Shown here in pieces: positions 1 to 10,727 of a stretch of DNA of 64,000 nucleotides. Source of the stretch: Cupriavidus laharis (GTDB taxonomy: Bacteria > Pseudomonadota > Gammaproteobacteria > Burkholderiales > Burkholderiaceae); NCBI RefSeq assembly GCF_914271435.1, contig NZ_CAJZAI010000013.1, positions 1 to 64,000 of the forward strand. Direction: 5' to 3'. The first letter of the stretch is position 1; each line of letters starts with the position of its first letter. A model generated the notes under the pieces. That model was not told the DNA's origin. It searched no databases and saw only the letters and a list, made by a program, of their open reading frames with translations. Position numbers and translations under genes: made by a program.

Positions 1-93
1 GAACCGGGGGTCAAGACAATCTGGCAGGGCTTGCAGCGCGTCATGGACTTCGCCGCCGGAATCAAGTACGCCAGGGAGATTGGTCACGAGTGA
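1..93 (+). CDS. C-terminal end of a transposase-like protein (IS4-type), cut by the window edge
   Basis: An open frame enters from the left edge and stops with TGA at 91-93, giving 30 residues that include GVKTIWQGLQRVMDF. The G-x-x-x-x-W-x-G-L-Q-R pattern followed by a short helical tail resembles the C-terminus of IS4-family DDE transposases. Only the tail is visible, so the catalytic domain cannot be checked and the element could be intact or decayed. No inverted terminal repeat could be defined between 94 and 137. Confidence 0.45.
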   Translation, partial: EPGVKTIWQGLQRVMDFAAGIKYAREIGHE

Positions 94-137
94 CTTGTGT
101 GTAATGCAATGGGTTTACCGAACGCCCAAAAGAAAAC

Positions 138-163
138 GCCCACACCGTATTACCGGTGCGGGC
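138..163 (-). terminator. Hairpin followed by a T-rich stretch on the minus strand
   Basis: GCCCACACCG and CGGTGCGGGC form a 10-bp stem with one mismatch and a 6-nt loop. On the minus strand it is followed by GTTTTCTTTT, which suits a Rho-independent terminator. It lies beyond the stronger clpB terminator, so it may be a backup, or a leftover of the neighbouring insertion element. Confidence 0.35.
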
Positions 164-338
164 CAAGTTTCCATTCGGAAACGGGTAGACAAGTCATGAA
201 GAGCGCCCCCGCATCTCCATGACAGGATGAATGTTAGCGACCCGCCGTGGACTCCGGCTTGACGAAAGTCAAGTGGGCAAGCAGTTGTCGAAAACCCGGC
301 CTCCGCCACACCCCGGGGCGCAGCATTCGCCACAAACA

Positions 339-366
339 AGAAGGGCGCCCCGCGGGGCGCCCTTCT
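339..366 (-). terminator. Rho-independent terminator of clpB
   Basis: A perfect 28-bp palindrome (AGAAGGGCGCCCCG and its complement) lies 13 bp after the clpB stop codon. On the minus strand it is followed by TGTTTGTG. Confidence 0.7.
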
Positions 367-379
367 CAGTCACGCTGCA

Positions 380-2968
<2,589 letters not shown>

Positions 2969-3040
2969 AGGATTCCCTCTCTCTGTGAGTGTCCTGATGC
3001 TAGGGAGCTCGCCCGGCCGGACACTGGATGTCTTTCCGAA

Positions 3041-3068
3041 AGATAAGGCTTGGGCTTGACATTTCAAG
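3041..3068 (-). promoter_or_regulatory. Sigma-32-type heat-shock promoter of clpB
   Basis: On the minus strand CTTGAAA (3062-3068) is followed after 13 nt by CCTTATCT (3041-3048). This is close to the sigma-32 consensus CTTGAAA-N11-16-CCCCATnT and sits about 75 bp upstream of the clpB start. Known ClpB genes are heat-shock controlled, which fits. The assignment is by motif only. Confidence 0.6.
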
Positions 3069-3222
3069 ACCATGCCGACGCGATCTTGGCGCGATCGAAA
3101 GTGAAGCGTGCGATACGCCGGCTATGCGGCCAGGCTGCCCCTGGCTTTGCCCTTGTTCCGGAGGTTGCGCACCAGCCCAAGCGCCTCTTCCTGCACGACG
3201 CTCGTGGCACGCATCAATCCGA

Positions 3223-5346
3223 TCAATCCGGCACGTCTACGGAGCCAGTGCTGGCCGCAATCTGGTTGGCGATGTCCGGACTTGGCGAGATCGGCGGCAC
3301 GTTGGCCGGCAGCAGCGTCGGCGCGGTCGTGGTATTGGTGGCACCGCCGCGCGGGATGGTCCGCACCACCTGCGACGGCGGCAGCGCCTTGCCGGTAGTG
3401 AGGTTGTCAAAGACGGCATCCAGCGCGCGGATCAGGTACAGGTGCAGCGGCACGTAGCGGTTGCTGTACCCCGATACCGCCCCGATGAATGCATCGAAGT
3501 GCTGGGCGTTCTCGACCTCGATATACGAGAGCCTGCTGGCCGCGCCTTCCTGCTGCCGGTTGAATCCGAGATACGGCCGCGATGTGTGATTGACGGGCAG
3601 CAGGCCATCGCTGCGGCCATGCACGATCAGCGCGGGCTTGCCACGCAGGTTGCCGGAGCGCTGCGTCTGGGCCACGCCCGCCTGCAGCGCCTGCGCCTGG
3701 GAATCCGTGCCAGTCAACAGGTCGCGCAGGCACCTGGCACCGTCGAAGTTGGCATCGGCCCGGTTGCTGGAGGCCGATACCGACTGGCCATTCAGGAACG
3801 GACCATGCTGCAGGTCCCGGTCATTGATCAGTTGCACCGTACTGGTCGGCGGTACGCCGTTGCCGGTCGCGAACATCGACGCCAGCACGGATGGCGCAAT
3901 CGCCGCCGGCTTGAAGTCAGCCAGCGTGGCGGCGAAGCTGTAGCCACACAGCCGGTCGGTCACGCTGGCCCTGGCGTACGAATTGGCGTAGGTCACGGAA
4001 ATCGAGGCCGCCGTGTCGAAGAAGGCCAGCGACGGATGCAGCGCATCCGATTCCGGCTCCCAGCCGGCCTGATGCAGTTGATCAAGCGCGCTTGCCGCCT
4101 GGTCGCTCACCGTGGTGCCGGAAATCATGTTGTTGTCCACCAGCGTCTGGCACCGGGCGATGTAGAACGCATTGGTGGCAAATGCCGGAGCGTTGACCAG
4201 CGAGGTCGCCTGGGACGCACATAGCTGCAGCAGGTTGGCCGTGGAGATGTAGTCGTACAGCAAGTGACCAGAGGCATTGACCGGCTTGCTGCCACGCTTG
4301 ACGAGGATGTCGGCATTGGGAGGCAGGTTCAGGTTGGGCTCGGCCACGGCCACACCGTCAATCAGTCCGTCGGTATCCTGCTCTGCCGCCGCGATCGCCG
4401 CACCGCCACCGTTGGAAACACTGGAGGCGATCACGAGGATCCCGTCCTTGCTGAGGGTCCGCTGGCGCACGCCGTTTCCGGCGACCAGGCCAAAGCGGTC
4501 ATTGATCGCCCAGATGCCGAACTCGATCGCCTGCAGCGTGAACTTGCCCCAGTCCTTTTCCGGGTTGCGCTGCGAATGCGCGTGCTTGAACGCCAGGCGA
4601 TGCGGTGCCTGTGCAGTGAAATCGGCCAGCGACAGGATGCCCGGCCGCGCCGCGAACTGGGCGTTAATGCCGGCGGCACTCCGCGTGGCGCGCGTGCCGT
4701 CGATCAGCGGCACGGTGTCGGTGTCCAGGTCGTGCGGTGCAGCACCGGTGCCCTTGTCGGTATAGGCCACCGCGCAGCCGCGCTTGAGCCCCCACTCGCC
4801 CACGGAGATCGCGCCATATACGCCGCGCGAGCCCGACGACGTCGCCGTGATCATGCAAGGCTTGCTGGTATCGAACGTGTTCGGGATCTGCACCAGCATC
4901 GTCACGTTCTCCTGCCCACTGCCGTCGTCGGAGAAGGCAAGATACTCGACCCCGGCAATCTTGCCCTGCCCCGTGGTGACGTTGCCCTGTGCGTCCACGT
5001 TGGGGCCATAGAGCGAGCCGAAGCCGCCGCCCGCCGTGGTGTCCACGATGGCACGGTAGTTGTTGTAGATCGCGTAGCGGCGCAGTTCGGCTGCGGTCGG
5101 CGTGTTCGGGTCCGCCGGCACCGGTGCCGTGGCGCTTGCCAGCCCGTCCTTGCCCAGGCCGGCCGTCAGCAGGTCATCGGTCGTGCCGTCGTAGGCCTTG
5201 ACCGTCACGGTGCCGATATTGGCAGGCTTGATGTTCGGGTTGGTGTTGCCGTCGTTGCTGTCGCCACCGCCACAGGACACGGCCAGCAGTGCCGCCGCAG
5301 CGGCGACCGTGGTCTTGCCAAGGCGATGAAAGTGATCGTGCTGCAT
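3223..5346 (-). CDS. D-(-)-3-hydroxybutyrate oligomer hydrolase
   Basis: A 707-residue protein of the 3HB-oligomer hydrolase family, which splits 3-hydroxybutyrate dimers and oligomers released from polyhydroxybutyrate to the monomer (called PhaY/PhaZ2 in Cupriavidus). The probable nucleophile is S311 in SSVSNGGG, and the long family-typical sequence runs through PHRLAFKHAHSQRNPEKDW. The N-terminus has KTTVAAAAALLAVSC followed by a Gly/Asp/Asn-rich linker, so it looks like a signal peptide with a lipobox-like Cys25. It is the last gene of a minus-strand series after the acyl-CoA ligase (77-bp gap) and could share its transcript. The family call is firm; the cell compartment is inferred. Confidence 0.88.
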   Translation of the reverse strand: MQHDHFHRLGKTTVAAAAALLAVSCGGGDSNDGNTNPNIKPANIGTVTVKAYDGTTDDLLTAGLGKDGLASATAPVPADPNTPTAAELRRYAIYNNYRAIVDTTAGGGFGSLYGPNVDAQGNVTTGQGKIAGVEYLAFSDDGSGQENVTMLVQIPNTFDTSKPCMITATSSGSRGVYGAISVGEWGLKRGCAVAYTDKGTGAAPHDLDTDTVPLIDGTRATRSAAGINAQFAARPGILSLADFTAQAPHRLAFKHAHSQRNPEKDWGKFTLQAIEFGIWAINDRFGLVAGNGVRQRTLSKDGILVIASSVSNGGGAAIAAAEQDTDGLIDGVAVAEPNLNLPPNADILVKRGSKPVNASGHLLYDYISTANLLQLCASQATSLVNAPAFATNAFYIARCQTLVDNNMISGTTVSDQAASALDQLHQAGWEPESDALHPSLAFFDTAASISVTYANSYARASVTDRLCGYSFAATLADFKPAAIAPSVLASMFATGNGVPPTSTVQLINDRDLQHGPFLNGQSVSASSNRADANFDGARCLRDLLTGTDSQAQALQAGVAQTQRSGNLRGKPALIVHGRSDGLLPVNHTSRPYLGFNRQQEGAASRLSYIEVENAQHFDAFIGAVSGYSNRYVPLHLYLIRALDAVFDNLTTGKALPPSQVVRTIPRGGATNTTTAPTLLPANVPPISPSPDIANQIAASTGSVDVPD

Positions 5347-5423
5347 GGGACCCTCCTGGTTTGCTGACTATCCGCTCATGCCGAGAAGACTTCCGAACTG
5401 CAAACTGCCGGGCCACCTGCCGC

Positions 5424-6974
5424 TTACCCGGGGCCCGGGAAGCGTGCGCGCAGCTTGTGCTTTTCCACCTTGCCGGACGGCGTGCGCGGCAATGCGTCGA
5501 TGAGCCGCACATGACGCGGAACCTTGTAGCCGGCCAGTCTGGCCCGGCAATGCGCGATCACGGCATCGGCATCCAGCGCGGCACCGGGCCGCAGTACCAC
5601 CAGCGCCATGCCGACCTCGCCCCACTGCGGGTCCGGCGTGCCGATCACCGCAGCCTCGGCGACGCCGGCGAGCTGGAACAGCACGTTCTCCACCTCGGCA
5701 GGATAGACGTTCTCGCCGCCGGAAATGAACATGTCTCTGGCGCGGTCGACGATGTAGTAGTCACCGTCTTCGTCCATCCAGGCAATGTCGCCCGAGTAGA
5801 GCCAGCCGTCGCGGATCGCCTCGGCCGTGGCTTGCGGCAGGTTCCAGTAGCCCGGTGTCACGCCCGGTCCCTTGATCAGCAGTTCGCCACGCTCGCCCGG
5901 CGCCACATCCACGCCCGCCGCATCGACGATACGCGTCAGCATCGACCCGACCGGCTTGCCGATGGTGCCGATCTTGCGGCGCGCGGTGACCTCGTCGCAG
6001 ACGAAGACCGTGGGCCCGGTCTCGGTCATGCCGAAGCCGAAGCAGATGGTCACGCCCTTGGCCAGGTAGGTCTCCAGCAGCGGGCGCGGCACCGGCGAGC
6101 CGCCGGCCGACATGTTGCGCACCCCCGAGAAATCGGCCTGCCCGAAGCGGGGGTGCTGGCTCAGGAACAGGTACACCGCCGGCACCGCGAAGAACATCGT
6201 GATGCCTTCGCCTGAGTGGCGATCGAGCTTGTCCAGCACGACCTGCGGATCGAACTGCCGCAGGATGTGCACGGTGCCGCCGGCATGCAGCACCGGATTC
6301 GCGTAAAGGTTCAGCCCGCCCGTGTGGAAGAACGGCAGCACGCTGAGGAACACGTCGTCGCGCGTGATTTTGTTGGCCAGCATGGCGTTGACGGCATTGA
6401 AGAACGCCATGCCGTAGGTCTGGATCACGCCCTTGGGCCGCCCGGTCGTCCCGGAGGTGTACAGCAGGTGCCACACCTCATGCTCGTCGCGCGGCGGCAT
6501 CTCGATGATGCGGCCGCTGGCCGCGGCCAGCACGGCCTCGTACTCCGTCCAGCCCGCCGGTACGTCGGCGGCCTCGTCATCGGCAAGATGCAGCACCGCG
6601 CGCATCGGCATGGCGCGGCTCAGTTCGGCGGCTACGCCGAGGAACCCATCGCCGGCCACCAGCACCTGTGGTGCGCAATCCTGCAGGATGGGCAGCAATT
6701 CGGCCGCGGGCAGCCGCCAGTTCAGGCACACCATCACCATGCCTGCCTTGGCGCAGCCGTAGAGCATCTCGAAATAGTCCGAGCCGTTGTGCGCGAGCAC
6801 TGCCACGCGCGTACCCGCAGGCAGCCCGAGGTGCAGCGAAAGGTACTCGGCAAACCGGCTTGCGCGCTCGTCGAACTGGCGGTACGTCACGCGCCGGCCG
6901 CTTTCCACGTCAACCAGCGCGACCTTGTCCGGGTAATGCTGTGCATTCTTGTGCAGCCAGTCGATCACATACAT
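5424..6974 (-). CDS. AMP-dependent acyl-CoA synthetase (fatty/aromatic acid CoA ligase family)
   Basis: A 516-residue ANL-superfamily enzyme that would activate a carboxylic acid to its CoA thioester with ATP. The adenylate-binding P-loop LLYTSGTTGRPKG lies at residues 170-182, the A5 motif FGFGMTETGP and the A7 motif YSGDIAWMDEDG follow, and the C-terminal catalytic lysine is in PRTPSGKVEKHKL. The start has a good GGAGG site. It directly follows the Liv-type permeases, so its substrate is probably what that transporter imports. The acid itself cannot be told from sequence; fadD-like, cyclohexanecarboxylate-CoA and aryl-CoA ligases share these motifs. Confidence 0.88.
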   Translation of the reverse strand: MYVIDWLHKNAQHYPDKVALVDVESGRRVTYRQFDERASRFAEYLSLHLGLPAGTRVAVLAHNGSDYFEMLYGCAKAGMVMVCLNWRLPAAELLPILQDCAPQVLVAGDGFLGVAAELSRAMPMRAVLHLADDEAADVPAGWTEYEAVLAAASGRIIEMPPRDEHEVWHLLYTSGTTGRPKGVIQTYGMAFFNAVNAMLANKITRDDVFLSVLPFFHTGGLNLYANPVLHAGGTVHILRQFDPQVVLDKLDRHSGEGITMFFAVPAVYLFLSQHPRFGQADFSGVRNMSAGGSPVPRPLLETYLAKGVTICFGFGMTETGPTVFVCDEVTARRKIGTIGKPVGSMLTRIVDAAGVDVAPGERGELLIKGPGVTPGYWNLPQATAEAIRDGWLYSGDIAWMDEDGDYYIVDRARDMFISGGENVYPAEVENVLFQLAGVAEAAVIGTPDPQWGEVGMALVVLRPGAALDADAVIAHCRARLAGYKVPRHVRLIDALPRTPSGKVEKHKLRARFPGPG

Positions 6975-7000
6975 GGCATACGGCCTCCGTGTGGTCCGGG

Positions 7001-8077
7001 TCAGGATGCCACGTCATGCGCCTTGCCGGCACCGCGCAAGCGCCCGACCACGCCCTGCGGGAAATAGTAGACGCTGAGGATGAACAGCAGCCCCAGCCAC
7101 AGCAGCCAGCGGTCCGGGTGCAGCAGTCCGGAAAGCAGCGGCACGGCCGCGGTGGCTTCGCTCGCCAGCTTCATCACGTCCTGCAGGTAGGTCTGCGCCA
7201 GCAGGAACAACGTCGTGCCGATCACCGCGCCGTAGAGCGTACCCATGCCGCCGATCACGACGATCAGCAGGATATCGACCATGATCTCGAACGACAGCGA
7301 CGTGTCCGGCCCGTTGTAGCGCAGCCAGACCGCCATCAGCACGCCGGCCATGGTAGCGAATATGGCAGACAGCACGGTGGAGACTGTGCGGAAGACCACG
7401 GTCCGGTAGCCGATCGCTTCCGCACGGAAGTCGTTCTCGCGGATGGCCTGCAGCACGCGGCCGAACGGCGAGTTGACGATGCGCAGCAGCAACAGGAACA
7501 GCACCACCGCGCCGGCGAACACCAGGTAGTAGCTCAGCAGCTTGCCATTGAGCGGCACGCCGAACCATTCGGCATCGCCGAGCGAGAAACCGGGGCGCAG
7601 CGCCTCGGGCACCTTGAAGGTCAGGCCGTCCTCGCCGCCGGTCCATTCGGAGAGCTGCGAGACCAGCGTGGCGAAGGCCGTCGCCACGGCCAGCGTGATC
7701 ATGGCGAAGAAGATGGCCCGCACGCGCAGCGAGAACAGGCCGACCAGGAAGGCCAGCAACGCGGATACCGCCAGCGCCGCCACCGAGCCAGCCAGCAGCG
7801 CGCCCCAGCCCGGCTCCATGCGCGACATGGCGATGGCGACGCCGTAGCCGCCAATGCCAAAGAACATCGTGTGGGCGAAGGAAACGATGCCGGTGTAGCC
7901 GAGCAGCAAATCATAGCTGGCCACCAGCACCACGAAAATGCAGATCTTGGCCGCCATGTTCAGCGCGCGGGCGCCCGGGAACAGGAACGGCGCGCACGCC
8001 AGGGCCAGCACGATCAGCAGCAGCAGCGCGGTCAGTGCGCGGCTGCGCGGCAGGTCGCCGGAAAGCAGTCGGATCAT
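7001..8077 (-). CDS. livM: Branched-chain amino acid-type ABC transporter permease (LivM-like)
   Basis: A 358-residue inner-membrane protein of the LivM/HAAT permease family with about ten hydrophobic segments and the family stretch GYTGIVSFAHTMFFGIGGYG near residue 60. It also has the EAA-like loop AIRENDFRAEAIGY that contacts the ATPases. It follows livH by 15 bp and precedes the acyl-CoA ligase by 26 bp, so it is co-transcribed. The substrate may be a carboxylic acid rather than an amino acid, given the neighbours. Confidence 0.92.
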   Translation of the reverse strand: MIRLLSGDLPRSRALTALLLLIVLALACAPFLFPGARALNMAAKICIFVVLVASYDLLLGYTGIVSFAHTMFFGIGGYGVAIAMSRMEPGWGALLAGSVAALAVSALLAFLVGLFSLRVRAIFFAMITLAVATAFATLVSQLSEWTGGEDGLTFKVPEALRPGFSLGDAEWFGVPLNGKLLSYYLVFAGAVVLFLLLLRIVNSPFGRVLQAIRENDFRAEAIGYRTVVFRTVSTVLSAIFATMAGVLMAVWLRYNGPDTSLSFEIMVDILLIVVIGGMGTLYGAVIGTTLFLLAQTYLQDVMKLASEATAAVPLLSGLLHPDRWLLWLGLLFILSVYYFPQGVVGRLRGAGKAHDVAS

Positions 8078-8092
8078 GTCGCGTGCCCCTTG

Positions 8093-9130
8093 TCAGCGCC
8101 TGGCCACCGGGAACAGCCCTTGCGGCCGCCACAGCAGGATCAGCATCATCAGCAGGATGTTGGAGAACAGCGCGACCTTCGGGAGCAGGAAACCCGTGTA
8201 GTTGGCCATCAGCCCCACCAGCAGCGCGCCGACAAAGCAGCCGGTGGTGGAGCCGAGCCCGCCGATGATGATGACGATGAAGATCAGCACATTGACCTGC
8301 GCGCCGATCGCCGCCGTGATGTTCTGCTGGTACAGGCCCCACAGCACGCCGCCCATGCCCGCGAGCGCGGCGCCGGCCACGAACACGCCGATGAAGAGGC
8401 GCCGTACACGGTAGCCCAGTGCCTCCACCATCTCGCGGTTCTCCACACCGGCCCGGATCAGCAGACCGATGCGCGTGCGGTTGAGCAACAGCAGCATGGC
8501 AATGAAGACCGCCAGCCCGAGCACCATGGCCACCAGCCGGTACTTTTCGATGGCGGCATCGCCCAGCAGCACCGCCCCACGGAAAGCCGCCGGCACCTCC
8601 AGCGCGATGGTCTCCGCCCCCCAGATCGCCTTGATCAGCTGCTCGGCGACGAGCATGCCGCCCATGGTGATCAGGATCTGCTTCAGGTGCTGGCCGTAGA
8701 CCGGGCGCACCACCACGCGCTCGAAGAACAGCCCCACCGCCCCGGCCGCCGCCATGGCCGCCAGGATCGCCAGCGCGAACACCGCCAGGTTCAGCGCCAG
8801 GCTGTCGGCCTGCACCCACCCTGACAGCGGCAGGAGCACCGACGCTGCCACGTACGCGCCGAGCGCGATAAAGGCGCCATGGCCAAAGTTGAGCACGTCC
8901 ATCAGCCCGAACACGAGCGTCAGGCCCGACGACACCACGAAGATGATCATGCCCATGGCCAGCCCGGCGATGGTCAGCGTCAGCCATGTCGAGCCGCTGC
9001 CCACCAGCGGGAACGCCAGCAGCATGAGGAAGGGCACGAGGGCCAGCGGGGTCCAGTCGAGGCGGACCTTGGGCAGGTCTGCGGGGCCTGACGTCGGTAA
9101 GGTTGTGGAAGTTGTCATGTCTCTCGCCAT
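8093..9130 (-). CDS. livH: Branched-chain amino acid-type ABC transporter permease (LivH-like)
   Basis: A 345-residue LivH-family permease. GLTLVFGLMDVLNFGHGAF near residue 90 is the family hallmark, and the C-terminal part carries IIIGGLGSTTGCFVGALLVG. Two starts are possible: ATG at 9130 (after AGGCAGC) or ATG at 9118 (MTTSTT). The family core begins well after both. It is partner of livM and lies downstream of livF across a 60-bp gap that contains a hairpin repeat. Confidence 0.92.
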   Translation of the reverse strand: MARDMTTSTTLPTSGPADLPKVRLDWTPLALVPFLMLLAFPLVGSGSTWLTLTIAGLAMGMIIFVVSSGLTLVFGLMDVLNFGHGAFIALGAYVAASVLLPLSGWVQADSLALNLAVFALAILAAMAAAGAVGLFFERVVVRPVYGQHLKQILITMGGMLVAEQLIKAIWGAETIALEVPAAFRGAVLLGDAAIEKYRLVAMVLGLAVFIAMLLLLNRTRIGLLIRAGVENREMVEALGYRVRRLFIGVFVAGAALAGMGGVLWGLYQQNITAAIGAQVNVLIFIVIIIGGLGSTTGCFVGALLVGLMANYTGFLLPKVALFSNILLMMLILLWRPQGLFPVARR

Positions 9131-9137
9131 GCTGCCT

Positions 9138-9170
9138 GTTTGCTCCCGCTCGCGGGAGAGGGGAGCAAAA
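9138..9170. repeat. Intergenic hairpin repeat between livF and livH (REP-like)
   Basis: GTTTGCTCCC (9138-9147) pairs with GGGAGCAAAA (9161-9170), and a second stem CTCCCGC/GCGGGAG (9143-9149 with 9152-9158) overlaps it, so two alternative folds are possible. GC-rich TTTGCTCCC...GGGAGCAAA units resemble repetitive extragenic palindromes of Burkholderiaceae genomes. Inside the liv transcript it could adjust the ratio of upstream to downstream gene products. Confidence 0.5.
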
Positions 9171-9190
9171 CGTCGCCATTGCCTGCGTCG

Positions 9191-9931
9191 TCACTGATGC
9201 GCTGCCAGCGACAACCCCAGCAGCCGCTGCTGCAATGCCTCGTCCCACGCCAGTGCCGCCATGTCGCCGGCATGCACGATGCGCCCGTCATCCATCACCG
9301 CCACCGTGTCGCCCACCGACTTCGCCATATGGAAGTTCTGCTCCACCAGCAGGATCGACACCTCGGTCTGCTTCAGTTCGCGGAACACGGCGATCATGTT
9401 CTGGATGATGGCCGGCGCCAGGCCCTTGGTCGGCTCGTCCACGATCAGCAGCTTGCGCGGCTCGACGATGGCGCGCGCCACCGACAGCATTTGCTTCTGG
9501 CCGCCCGACAGTACGCCGGCGCGCTGGTGCCAGAACGTCTTCAGCGCAGGGAACATGCGGAACACCCAGTCCAGGCGCCGGGCGTCGATGGCCCCGCTGC
9601 GAGCGGCCAGCCGCATGTTCTCGGCCACCGTCAGGTCGGAAAACACGCTCATGTTCTCGGGCACGTACGCGATGCCCGCCTGCGCGATGGCCGGCGTGCC
9701 GTGTCCGGTGATGTCGGCGCCATCGAACTCTACCGCACCGGCGCTGGCCCGCCACAGGCCCATGATGGTGCGCAGCGTGGTGGTCTTGCCCGCGCCATTG
9801 CGCCCCAGCAGCATGGTCACACCGCCGCGCGGCACGTCGATGCTCACGCCGTGCAGGATGTGGTACGGACCGATATGGGTCTGCACGTCACGCAGCCGCA
9901 GGATCGGGCCTGCCGTCGGGGATTCACGCAT
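9191..9931 (-). CDS. livF: Branched-chain amino acid-type ABC transporter ATPase (LivF-like)
   Basis: A 246-residue ABC ATPase. Walker A GRNGAGKTTTLRTI, signature LSGGQKQMLSVARAI and Walker B LLIVDEPTKGLAP are all intact, and the LivF-type tail LLVEQNFHMAKSVGD is present. ATG at 9931 is chosen because a GGAGG site lies 6 nt upstream and the domain starts at once (ILRLRDVQ). The start overlaps the livG stop by 8 bp, so the two are translationally coupled. Confidence 0.93.
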   Translation of the reverse strand: MRESPTAGPILRLRDVQTHIGPYHILHGVSIDVPRGGVTMLLGRNGAGKTTTLRTIMGLWRASAGAVEFDGADITGHGTPAIAQAGIAYVPENMSVFSDLTVAENMRLAARSGAIDARRLDWVFRMFPALKTFWHQRAGVLSGGQKQMLSVARAIVEPRKLLIVDEPTKGLAPAIIQNMIAVFRELKQTEVSILLVEQNFHMAKSVGDTVAVMDDGRIVHAGDMAALAWDEALQQRLLGLSLAAHQ

Positions 9932-10727
9932 GGATCGCCTCCGCGCCGGGTTCCGCCATCCCCAGGTACGCCTGCTGCACGATCGGCGAGGCAATGACCT
10001 CCGCCGGGTTGCCGTCCGCCATCAGCGTGCCGTTATGCAGCACGATGATGCGGTCGGCCAGCGAGCGCACCACGTCCATCTTGTGCTCCACCAGCAGCAC
10101 GGTCTTGCTCCTGTCCTGCCGGATTTCGCGGATCAGGTCGAGGATCACCGGTACCTCGTCCACGCTCATGCCGGCAGTGGGCTCGTCGAACATGAAGATG
10201 CGCGGCTGCAGCGCCAGCAGGATGCCTACCTCCAGCTTGCGCTGGTCGCCATGCGGCAGCGCGGCCACCGGCAGGTGGCGTTTGCCGGCCAGCGCCACGC
10301 GCTCCAGGCAGGCCTCTGCCTGCGCGCGCGCGCCGCGGTGGCTGGTCCACATCGACAGCAGGTCGATGCCGCGCTGCTGGCGCGCCTGCACGGCCAGGCG
10401 CACGTTTTCCAGCACCGGCAGGTTCGGGAACAGGCTGGTCAGCTGAAAGGCACGCCCGATACCGCGGCGTGCCCTTTGCGAGACCGGCAGGTGCGTCACG
10501 TCCTCGCCATCGAGCAGGATCTGCCCCGCGCTGGCCGGCAACTGCCCCGAGATCAGGTTGAAGTACGTCGTCTTGCCCGCGCCGTTGGGGCCGACGATGC
10601 AGGTCAGCTCGCCCGGCCGGAACGCGCACGACACCGCGTTGACGGCCACGTGGCCGCCGAAACGGATGGTCAGTCCGCGCGTTTCCAGCATCGGCGGCTG
10701 TGCCGCGGTGGCTGCCACGCCCGTCAC
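9924..10727 (-). CDS. livG: Branched-chain amino acid-type ABC transporter ATPase (LivG-like)
   Basis: A 267-residue ABC ATPase with Walker A VGPNGAGKTTYFNLISG and Walker B IFMFDEPTAGMSVDE. The signature is the LivG variant LPHGDQRKLEVGI instead of LSGGQ, and the family-typical GIGRAFQLTSLFPNLPVLEN is present. The start codon is GTG inside a GTGA overlap with the stop codon of the upstream binding-protein gene, again showing coupling. Confidence 0.93.
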   Translation of the reverse strand: MTGVAATAAQPPMLETRGLTIRFGGHVAVNAVSCAFRPGELTCIVGPNGAGKTTYFNLISGQLPASAGQILLDGEDVTHLPVSQRARRGIGRAFQLTSLFPNLPVLENVRLAVQARQQRGIDLLSMWTSHRGARAQAEACLERVALAGKRHLPVAALPHGDQRKLEVGILLALQPRIFMFDEPTAGMSVDEVPVILDLIREIRQDRSKTVLLVEHKMDVVRSLADRIIVLHNGTLMADGNPAEVIASPIVQQAYLGMAEPGAEAIHA

